Of a stretch of DNA of 64,000 nucleotides, positions 7,738 through 15,343 are shown piece after piece. The notes under the pieces are model-generated. The model worked only from the letters and a program-made list of their open reading frames with translations, was not told the origin of the DNA and ran no database searches. The number at the start of each line of letters is the position of its first letter. Within the stretch, counting starts at the first letter, position 1. The position numbers and the translations under genes were made by a program. The stretch spans positions 26,105 through 90,104 of the forward strand of contig CAZJYI010000028.1 in assembly GCA_964550025.1 (NCBI GenBank). Direction: 5' to 3'. The stretch is from CAZJYI01 sp964550025. GTDB lineage: Bacteria > Verrucomicrobiota > Kiritimatiellia > UBA8416 > CAYOBW01.

Positions 7738-10044
7738 ATGTCAACCGACACGAAGAGGACCAAGCTGAGGAACATCGTGGCATTGTGTGTCACTCTGGCC
7801 ATCTGCGCATCGCTCGGCCGGACAACGGCATCGACGGAGGATGCGGGGTTGAAGCTGTGGTATGACAAGCCTGCCGGGAAGTGGGTGGAGGCCTTGCCGA
7901 TCGGCAACGGTGGCTTCGGCGCTATGATATTCGGAGGCGTTGAGAAGGAGCGAATCCAGTTCAACCACGACACGCTGTGGAAGGGCGAACCGCATGATTA
8001 CGCGCACAAGGGCGCGGTGAAGGTCTTGCCGGAACTGCGCCGGCTGCTGTTCGACGGGAAGCAGGGGGAGGCGCACAAGCTTGGCAACGCTGAGTTCATG
8101 AGCGTGTCCACGCGCGGCAGCAATCGGCAGGAAGCCTATCAGCCCTTTGGCGATCTGAGCCTACTGTTCCCGGAACATGGTGATGCGACCGATTACTATC
8201 GGGACCTCGACATCGAGAACGCCGTCGCCACCGTCAGGTACAAGAGCAAGGGCGTGACCTACACGCGGGAGCTTTTCGCATCCCATCCGGACAACGCGAT
8301 CGTGATTCGCCTGGCGGCGGACCAGGCGGGCAAGCTCTCATTCACGGCACAGCTACAGAGCCCGCACAAGGGAGCGGAACTCCGTGCGGAAAAAGGTGCT
8401 CTTGTGTTGAGCGGACAGGTGGAAGAAGGCAAGACCCGCTTCGAGGCCCGGGTCAGAGCGATGGTGAAGAAAGGCAGCGTGACCGCTACCGAGGACGGAC
8501 TGAAGGTCGAGAACGCGGACAGCGCCGTGCTGGTCCTGGTGGGCGCTACCAGCTTCGTCAACTTCCGCGATATCGGTGGCGACCCCACACCTCGGTGCAA
8601 AAAGCGGCTCGCTGACGCCGCGGGCAAGACGTACGCCGACCTGCGCAAGGCCCACGTGGCCGACTACCGGCGGCTCTTTGACCGGTGCACGCTCGACCTT
8701 GGCGCGAGTGAGAGCGTGAGCATGCCGACGGACCAACGGCTCAAACCGTTTGGCCCCCAAGACCCGCAACTGGCGACGCTCTTCTTCCAGTACGGCCGCT
8801 ACCTGCTCATCGCGTGCAGCCGCCCGGGAACGCAGCCGGCCAACCTGCAGGGGCTGTGGAACGAATCCAAGCGTCCGCCATGGGAGAGCAAGTACACCTG
8901 CAACGTCAATACCGAGATGAACTACTGGCCCGCGGAGCTGACCGGCTTGTCGGAATGCCACGACCCGCTGTTCGCCGCCCTGAAGGACCTGTCGGTTTCG
9001 GGCACGACCGTCGCCAAAGAGCACTACGGCGCGCGCGGCTGGGTCGTGCACCACAACTTCGACCTGTGGCGCGGCGCGGCGCCCATCAACAACGCAAACC
9101 ACGGCATCTGGGTCACGGGCGGCGCGTGGATGACCCAGCACCTCTGGTGGCGGTATCATTTCACGGGAGACAAGACCTTCCTGAAGGACGTTGCGTACCC
9201 GCTCATGAAGGAGGGAAGCCTGTTCTTCCTCGACTTTCTCATCGAGGATCCCAAAGGGCAGGAGAAATACCTCATCAGCGGACCGAGCAATAGCCCGGAG
9301 ACGGGCGGACTCGTCATGGGGCCGACCATGGATCACCAGATCATCCGTACGCTTCTCAGGAACACCGCGCGGGCCGCCGAGGTGTTGGACGTCGACCAAG
9401 AATTGCGGAAGCAGTGGCTGGATACGGCGGCGCGGATCGCGCCCAACCAGATCGGAAGCGTGGGCCAGCTTCGGGAGTGGGTCTACAAGGAGAACCCCAA
9501 ATCGAAACACCGGCACGTCTCGCACCTGTGGGGGCTGCATCCCGGTCTTGAGATCCATCCGCGCAAGACTCCGGAATTGGCCGAAGCCTGCCGGGTGACG
9601 CTCCGGTTCAGGGGTGACGGCGGCACCGGTTGGTCCAAGGCGTGGAAGATCAACTTCTGGGCACGACTGCTGGATGGGGATCATGCCTACAAAATGCTGA
9701 GCGAGGCCCTGCGCGGCAACACGTACCCGAACCTGTTTGACGCGCATCCGCCCTTCCAGATCGACGGCAATTTCGGCGCTACAAGCGGTATCACGGAAAT
9801 GCTCCTGCAGAGCGACGGCAAAGAAATCGACCTGCTTCCCGCACTGCCGTCGGCCTTCCCCACCGGCAAGGTCACCGGGCTGCGCGCCCGCGGCGGATTC
9901 GTGGTGGATACCGCCTGGAAAGACGGTAAGCTCGCCGATGCGTCGATCGAATCCCTGGCCGGCAATCCCGTAAGAGTCCGCTACGGGGACAAGACGCTTC
10001 AGTTGACGCTGAAGAAGGGCGAGAGAAGGGCAGTCGTTTTCTAG
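7738..10044 (+). CDS. GH95 alpha-L-fucosidase-like glycoside hydrolase, exported
   Basis: A 768-residue protein starting at the ATG preceded by AAGGAGG, followed by a signal peptide (hydrophobic segment IVALCVTLAICASL). The N-terminal LWYDKPAGKWVEALPIGNGG stretch is the GH95 entry motif. The barrel has NLQGLWNES and NVNTEMNYWP (Asn389 and Asn391), GPSNSPE (Glu521) and QIDGNFG (Asp676). These line up in order with the Asn/Asn/Glu/Asp catalytic set of Bifidobacterium AfcA. Length is normal for the family. GH95 enzymes remove alpha-1,2-fucose or related alpha-L-galactose residues. It is intact, separated from the SGNH gene by a hairpin repeat and an AraC remnant, so it probably has its own promoter. 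A second hairpin follows the stop. Confidence 0.93.
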   Translation: MSTDTKRTKLRNIVALCVTLAICASLGRTTASTEDAGLKLWYDKPAGKWVEALPIGNGGFGAMIFGGVEKERIQFNHDTLWKGEPHDYAHKGAVKVLPELRRLLFDGKQGEAHKLGNAEFMSVSTRGSNRQEAYQPFGDLSLLFPEHGDATDYYRDLDIENAVATVRYKSKGVTYTRELFASHPDNAIVIRLAADQAGKLSFTAQLQSPHKGAELRAEKGALVLSGQVEEGKTRFEARVRAMVKKGSVTATEDGLKVENADSAVLVLVGATSFVNFRDIGGDPTPRCKKRLADAAGKTYADLRKAHVADYRRLFDRCTLDLGASESVSMPTDQRLKPFGPQDPQLATLFFQYGRYLLIACSRPGTQPANLQGLWNESKRPPWESKYTCNVNTEMNYWPAELTGLSECHDPLFAALKDLSVSGTTVAKEHYGARGWVVHHNFDLWRGAAPINNANHGIWVTGGAWMTQHLWWRYHFTGDKTFLKDVAYPLMKEGSLFFLDFLIEDPKGQEKYLISGPSNSPETGGLVMGPTMDHQIIRTLLRNTARAAEVLDVDQELRKQWLDTAARIAPNQIGSVGQLREWVYKENPKSKHRHVSHLWGLHPGLEIHPRKTPELAEACRVTLRFRGDGGTGWSKAWKINFWARLLDGDHAYKMLSEALRGNTYPNLFDAHPPFQIDGNFGATSGITEMLLQSDGKEIDLLPALPSAFPTGKVTGLRARGGFVVDTAWKDGKLADASIESLAGNPVRVRYGDKTLQLTLKKGERRAVVF

Positions 10045-10058
10045 TCCGAAGGACAGAA

Positions 10059-10141
10059 CATCTTCGTCTTTATCTTCATCTTTGCCTTCGTCTTCCCGCC
10101 GGCAGAAGACAAAGGCAAAGATGAAGATAAAGACGAGGATG
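10059..10141. repeat. Near-perfect long hairpin, GACGAAGGCAAA-type (copy 2)
   Basis: The left arm runs from CATCTTCGTCTTTATCTTCA to about 10095 and the right arm to 10141. They are reverse complements over about 37 bp with about two mismatches, around a CCGCCGGC loop. It begins 15 bp after the GH95 stop and lies between convergent genes, where a bidirectional terminator would be expected. There is no separate T-run beyond the pyrimidine arm itself. Nothing else recognisable is in the rest of this intergenic stretch (10142-10350). Confidence 0.85.
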
Positions 10142-10350
10142 CTCACCACGCCATAGCGGCCGTTGTCCTCATCCCGGTTGACCGCGGCCCCGCCATTGCA
10201 GCGGACACGGCAAGCAGGATCACACTTCCCAACAAACCTGGCCGGCAAATAGTGTACGGCATGGCGGCTACAATGCGTCGCGCATCGCGTCCGGAGTAAC
10301 AGGGGCGCGCGTCCGGTTTGAGCGAACTGAAACAGCGCTGTCAAACGGGC

Positions 10351-13300
10351 TCATGGCAGCGCACCCGCCCATCTTTCGTTGAGCAGGCTGCCCAGGTTGT
10401 TGCGGCGTTCGATCAGCGTTCGCAGGATTTCCCCTCCCCGCCCGGTCTCTTTGCTCGTGTGCTGCATGATCTCCCTGACGAGCTTGAAGAGCTCTTCGTC
10501 GCTGACCGCCTGGAGATCCTGGGCACTCCTTCGCATCTGCGGGCCGAGGAGGAGCTCGTTGAGACGGCGCACAGGGGTATAGGTTTCCCGGCAGAGTTTG
10601 TCGTCCGTGTTCTTGCCCATCTCGTCGTAGAAATCCCGAAGCCAGCGAGACCAGCTCATGTTGTCAGGGACACCGTTGCGTGCTCGGCCGAGAGCCGGTG
10701 CTCTGCTTCGCAACCACGCCAGTGCGTGTGGATCGGTTGGCGTCATCAGGCATGACAATCCGCCGTCAATGGCCCAGACGCGCCCCGCCTTGTCCACCTT
10801 GAAGTTCCCCAGGTGGATGTCGTAGTTGCCGGTCATGACCTGTAATGGCCTGAACCCCGCCAGTTGCTTCTTCAACGCAAGATGTGCTCCCTCGGAGAAC
10901 TCGCTCAGGTTCCTCGAGGAGGGTATCCAACGGATAAGCACGCCCGGCTGGCCGTTGGGGCCCACGTAGAACTGCGCGTGAGGGACGCGCAAGCCCAGCC
11001 TGCGTGCCAGTCGGCTGTATAGCAACTCACTGATAAGCTGGCCCTCGTCGTAGAGATCGTCAAAACCACCTCGCGAGGCCGGCTTCCAGACCGCCACCGC
11101 TCTGCCGTCCACGCTAACCTTGTACGCCCCTCCCGCGCCTTCCAGTTTGGTCAGCGTGCCCTTGGCGGCGATGTCGTCGACCTGGTCCTTCGTGAAAGGC
11201 ACCATCGCCTGGTCAGCCTCCTCCGCCAACTCCCGCGTGCCTCGCTGGAGCGACATCAGGCCGAATACCTTGTCTCCGCGGGCCGCGGTGCGCGCTTCTT
11301 CCAACGCGCTCAGAACGAGCTTCTTCTCACTGACCGTCGCGGCGGGGTGACGGGCGGCCGTCGAGAGCAGTGCCACGGCATCGTCGAACTGTTCGGTCGC
11401 CATGGCCTTTTCGGCCGCGTCCTGCAGTTCTTCCACCGTACGACTGACCGGCGTGCGTCGGGGCTGTGGCGGCCTGGGCTGCGGGGCGGTCAGAGGCTCC
11501 AGTGGTTTCGGTGGTTCCGCCGGTTTGACCCGAGGGGGCTTGTGCAGCGGAGCGGGGGCGCCGGGCGGACGGGCGCCGCTCATGGCGGCGCTGCGTGACG
11601 ACCCGGCAGCGGGAGACGCGCGAGCCAACCGCTGCTCGGATTGCTGCACAACCTTGGCGACGTCGTCGGCCTCCGTCTGAATAACTTTGGCCGCCCGGCT
11701 GGCGGCGACAGCTTCGTCGACCTTGCCGGCGGCCGCAGCCCGTGCCGAGCTGGCCAGCACGCTGGCTTCATCGGCCGCGGATCCGGCGCTCTCGGACATA
11801 GACCGGATCGCCGCGGCGGCATCATCTGCCTCGTCCGCCGCACGCTGTAACGCCTGTCGCTGCGACGCCGAAAGCCGTCCGCCGTTCGCCAGCCTTTCAG
11901 ACGCTTCGTGGACGGGCGCCCGCAGCGCTTTCAGCACGCTCTCGGTCACCTCGCGCTCTGCCTTGGCATTGCGCAGGGCGCCCATGCTGCGCTCCCACCG
12001 CTGCTGAAGCCTGGCTGTCGAGCCCATCCCCGGCAGGCCGATCACGCCGGCGGCCAGCTCGCCGGCCAGTCGCCCGTAATCGCCCCCGACCGTCTCTCCG
12101 AGGTGACCCAGTCCCTCCATCAACAGGAAGTTCGCCCCTACGCTCGCGGTGAATCCCCCCACGGCGGTTCCCATACGCACCAGGGTAGGCGAATCGTAAC
12201 GCAGGGCACGCAACATGTGTTGTGACTCGCGCAGGACGCCGCCCGCCCGGCTCTGGGCGATGCGTTTGGCGGCCGTCTGCATAAACGGCCGGGCGTAGAC
12301 CCACTCCTGCATCGTCAAAGATCCGGCTTGCTCCGCCAGGGCAATCTTGTCGGGGCTCACGACGCCGAACCGGCTTGCCACGCGCGCCATCATTCCCGGC
12401 AACGACCCAAGCTTGGTGAATGGACCGAGAATCAGAAGTGCATTCTTCGCACTGACCAGGTCGAGGCCGGATTCGATCCAGCCATTCTCAAAATCCTCCT
12501 GGCTGCTGTAGTACGAGCGCGTCGTGTCGATTTGCATCAAGCTCTTGTCGTCAGAGAGCAGCCGCTTGACGTCCTCGTTCTCGAATGCCATTTCGAGCGC
12601 GATCGAGAAGTTCTCGACGATGTTGCTGCCCGGCGTGCCGCGTTCGGGGGCGATCTCCGCCAACAACTTGCCGAGCTTTTCCGGGTAGAGATTCCGGATC
12701 TCGTCGAACGACATCCCCCGGCGACGCAGGCGCAGCATCAGCTCGATCCCGTTGTGCTCCATGGCGGCACGATTGACGCCCCTGGCATGCACCTCTTCGA
12801 GTCTATCCAGTTTGCCGGTGCCCCATCGCCAGGTATTCTGGAGCGAATCGAAAAAGAAGTGCCACACCAGGCCGTGGTCGTCGTCTTCCCCGGCAAACGC
12901 GTTCCATTGAGCATGCAGCCGGGCGCCGTCACCGGTAGCCTTGGCGGCAATCTGCTTCAGGTAGGCGACTTCCACGCCCTTGAGCAGATGCTCGATCGTC
13001 GCGCTCTCGGCGTGGCGCTTTTTTCCAAGCCGCAACGCGTACAGCGATTCGGCCATCCTGCCGCGGTCCACCAGGTCGAGGGCCCGCAGCTCCATGGCAC
13101 GCGCGTTGAGATCGGGATCGCGCAGAGCGGCGGGGAGCTTGCGCTGGAACTCTTCGGTCTTGCCGGCCGCGAGCAGCAGCTCGAGTTCTGACACCTGTGC
13201 GCGCTTCCTGAGGTGCGTCCAGAACCCTTCCAGGTCGCGGCTTATCTCGGGATCGTCCTTCCAGGTGCCCTGAACGTTCTCGAGCTTCTGGCTCAGGAGA

Positions 13301-14580
13301 TTCCATTCATCGGCGGCTCGGCGCAAACGTCGATCGCGTTCCTCCTCCAGTTCGGCAATATCGCGCTCGACATCGGCCAGGAGCTCGCGCCACGTTTCGG
13401 TGCCCCCGCCACTCCGCTCGACGATTCCGATGGTCTCCCTGAGGTCGTCGCGCATTTGCCGTTTCTCTTCGAGCGCCACCACCCCGGCGCGAAGCTCCGA
13501 GCGGATGTACAACATCTCCCGCTGCAGCTCGCCAAGCTGGACCATGAGGTCGACAATGTCGCCGCACACCCTGCCCGGCGACTCGTGGGGCGTCACCACC
13601 GGAACATCTTCCCCGGGGTCGGGGTCGGAGTCGGGTTCCCGAACCTCCGCCACGTCGGCGTCGGGAACACCCGGCGTGGCCGTGCCCACCTTCTGCTGAA
13701 CGAAGCGAACCAGGGCGGTCATGATCCGGTCCGCTTCGGCGACGTCCATCAGGCGGGCCTGGACACCCGGGTTGCGCTGTTCCTTCCAAGAGAGGGTCAG
13801 CCTGACCCCTTCGGAGCCAACGGGCACGAACGCGATAGCTTCGATCCCCGTACAGAAATCGCCGTGCGCCACCTTGTTGATGAACCCGTTGTAGTATTCG
13901 ACCGGCGGACCGCGGTGGATTCCGCGGTGACGGTAGGCGATCACCTCGCCCTCGGCCCCGAGGTAGTCCCTCGGGTGATGGACGGCAAACAGTTCCAGGT
14001 CTACGACCGTGTGCAGGTCCTGGTGCTTCGCGTTCAAGAACCAGCGTTTCGACAGAAAACTCGCGCTGCTTCTCGCACCGTTCGGCCCCCTGTTCCGCCG
14101 TCGCGCCTCCGCCCGTTCCCGCGTGTACTTCTCGGCGATCTCCCGGCCCGTGGGGCTTCCCGAGGCGGGGCGCAGCCCCCCGCGGGCAGGCGCCGTGACC
14201 CGGATGTGAACCGTGCTCGCGAACCAGTAGAACGGGGCCGTGCCCTTCGTTTCCGGCACGACATAGGGGCGACGGGGATTCCGGGTGTACTTGATGTTGG
14301 CAACCACCTTGGGAAACTCAACCGTCCTGCGCGGTTCCGGCTGGGCGTAGAGGAAGATGAGCTCCACCCCGGAGGATCCCCGCGGGTTGATTGGTTTCTT
14401 TGCCGGAAAGAGCCTGCTTATACCCGGCAGCTCGCGGACGGCCCACTGCGCCAGGTCGTTCCGGAGACCGGCGGCATTGGGAACGCCCTCCCCAAGGGCG
14501 ATGCTGCCCGCCAGGAGAACCGGTGCCAGAACGAGCATGCCCCGCCGTATGGCCTTGGTGATTCCATGTTGTTGAAGCAT
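10351..14580 (-). CDS. Large exported protein with C-terminal PI3/4-kinase- or HipA-like kinase domain
   Basis: A 1409-residue protein. The start at 14580 is preceded by AGGGGGAG and gives a signal peptide (GMLVLAPVLLAGSIALGEG); a start at 14617 would bury it. From the N-terminus: a beta-rich part to about residue 300, a charged coiled-coil region around 350-450, helical sequence, and glycine/hydrophobic stretches near residue 800 (GGFTASVGANFLLMEG). Then come an Ala-rich helical region and a proline-rich linker. The final 265 residues look like a kinase: GAGGAYKV glycine loop, VAVWKP lysine, EGQLISELLY helix-C Glu, GNYDIHLGNFKVD catalytic loop and WAIDGG metal-binding Asp. The D-x-H-x-x-N pattern is closer to PI3/4K and HipA kinases than to Ser/Thr kinases. 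An exported ATP-dependent kinase would be unusual. The gene converges on GH95. Confidence 0.6.
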   Translation of the reverse strand: MLQQHGITKAIRRGMLVLAPVLLAGSIALGEGVPNAAGLRNDLAQWAVRELPGISRLFPAKKPINPRGSSGVELIFLYAQPEPRRTVEFPKVVANIKYTRNPRRPYVVPETKGTAPFYWFASTVHIRVTAPARGGLRPASGSPTGREIAEKYTRERAEARRRNRGPNGARSSASFLSKRWFLNAKHQDLHTVVDLELFAVHHPRDYLGAEGEVIAYRHRGIHRGPPVEYYNGFINKVAHGDFCTGIEAIAFVPVGSEGVRLTLSWKEQRNPGVQARLMDVAEADRIMTALVRFVQQKVGTATPGVPDADVAEVREPDSDPDPGEDVPVVTPHESPGRVCGDIVDLMVQLGELQREMLYIRSELRAGVVALEEKRQMRDDLRETIGIVERSGGGTETWRELLADVERDIAELEEERDRRLRRAADEWNLLSQKLENVQGTWKDDPEISRDLEGFWTHLRKRAQVSELELLLAAGKTEEFQRKLPAALRDPDLNARAMELRALDLVDRGRMAESLYALRLGKKRHAESATIEHLLKGVEVAYLKQIAAKATGDGARLHAQWNAFAGEDDDHGLVWHFFFDSLQNTWRWGTGKLDRLEEVHARGVNRAAMEHNGIELMLRLRRRGMSFDEIRNLYPEKLGKLLAEIAPERGTPGSNIVENFSIALEMAFENEDVKRLLSDDKSLMQIDTTRSYYSSQEDFENGWIESGLDLVSAKNALLILGPFTKLGSLPGMMARVASRFGVVSPDKIALAEQAGSLTMQEWVYARPFMQTAAKRIAQSRAGGVLRESQHMLRALRYDSPTLVRMGTAVGGFTASVGANFLLMEGLGHLGETVGGDYGRLAGELAAGVIGLPGMGSTARLQQRWERSMGALRNAKAEREVTESVLKALRAPVHEASERLANGGRLSASQRQALQRAADEADDAAAAIRSMSESAGSAADEASVLASSARAAAAGKVDEAVAASRAAKVIQTEADDVAKVVQQSEQRLARASPAAGSSRSAAMSGARPPGAPAPLHKPPRVKPAEPPKPLEPLTAPQPRPPQPRRTPVSRTVEELQDAAEKAMATEQFDDAVALLSTAARHPAATVSEKKLVLSALEEARTAARGDKVFGLMSLQRGTRELAEEADQAMVPFTKDQVDDIAAKGTLTKLEGAGGAYKVSVDGRAVAVWKPASRGGFDDLYDEGQLISELLYSRLARRLGLRVPHAQFYVGPNGQPGVLIRWIPSSRNLSEFSEGAHLALKKQLAGFRPLQVMTGNYDIHLGNFKVDKAGRVWAIDGGLSCLMTPTDPHALAWLRSRAPALGRARNGVPDNMSWSRWLRDFYDEMGKNTDDKLCRETYTPVRRLNELLLGPQMRRSAQDLQAVSDEELFKLVREIMQHTSKETGRGGEILRTLIERRNNLGSLLNERWAGALP

Positions 14581-14739
14581 TGGCTCCCCCTTTCGCGGAA
14601 AACGCGGGGTTCGGGCCATTCCTTTTCAACGCGGATTGGCGTCGTTCCAATCCCGAAGGGCACTGGCTAGCAACATCCGAAACCCCACCTTGCCGACGTT
14701 GAGCATAAGAGACAACCTACCTGCGGGTCAAGATTACGG

Positions 14740-14755
14740 GTGACAGTCGCGTCAC
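14740..14755. promoter_or_regulatory. Palindrome in divergent intergenic region, possible operator
   Basis: GTGAC-N6-GTCAC lies between the divergent kinase-like gene and the GNAT gene. It resembles a CRP-type site, but the spacing between the GTGA and TCAC half-sites is 8 rather than 6 bases, so a specific regulator cannot be assigned. Confidence 0.3.
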
Positions 14756-14813
14756 AATGATCAAGTATGCGAGGCACGTTCGCGGGTCTTGGAATGCGGA
14801 ACGGGAGGCAAGC

Positions 14814-15263
14814 ATGATCGAAACCGTAGAACTGACGGAGGGCGACCTCCAGTCCCTGGCAGGCCTTTACAAACAGTTCTGGAACGAGGATTCCGACATC
14901 GTCAAAATGCGGGGCACGTTCCGGCGGCTCGCCGGCAACCGGGACTACATTTTCCTGGGGGCCAAACGTGACGGACAACTCGTGGGCACCGTGATGGGGA
15001 TCGTTTGCGAGGAACTGTACGGGCAGTGCCGGCCTTTCATGGTGGTCGAGGACGTTGTTGTCGATCGCGAACATCGACGCCGGGGCGTTGGCTCACTGTT
15101 GATGCGGGAACTGGAGCGGCGCGCGGAAGACCGCGGCTGCAGCTACATCATCTTCGTTACCGAACAGGACCGAACCACGGCTCATCAGTTTTACGGATCC
15201 CTGGGGTACGACCTCGACGGGTACAGAGGCTTCAAGAGGAGAATCGGGAACGACAAACGATGA
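14814..15263 (+). CDS. GNAT-family N-acetyltransferase
   Basis: A 149-residue protein starting at an ATG preceded by GGGAGG; a longer frame from 14757 lacks a ribosome site. The acetyl-CoA binding motif A is clear: VVEDVVVDREHRRRGVGSLL, fitting the Q/R-x-x-G-x-G/A pyrophosphate loop. IIFVTEQDRTTAHQFYGSLG is motif B with the usual FY..LG. Single-domain GNATs of this length acetylate small amines, antibiotics or protein N-termini; the substrate cannot be told from sequence. It is transcribed divergently from the large kinase-like gene and converges on the GH5-like gene. Confidence 0.85.
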   Translation: MIETVELTEGDLQSLAGLYKQFWNEDSDIVKMRGTFRRLAGNRDYIFLGAKRDGQLVGTVMGIVCEELYGQCRPFMVVEDVVVDREHRRRGVGSLLMRELERRAEDRGCSYIIFVTEQDRTTAHQFYGSLGYDLDGYRGFKRRIGNDKR

Positions 15264-15343
15264 GCGCCGGAGTGACTGGATGGAAAGCGTCCGCTCGCCG
15301 CACCTTGAGGAAGTGAGACAGAGAGAGGTCTGCTGACGCGCGC

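Noticed and set aside
8353..10344. A 663-codon minus-strand frame opposite the GH95 gene
   Set aside because: The GH95 catalytic motifs on the plus strand settle which frame is real; the minus frame has no recognisable domain.
14740..14755. A genuine CRP site controlled by the class III cyclase
   Set aside because: The half-site spacing is wrong for CRP and no CRP gene is in the window; left as an unassigned palindrome.
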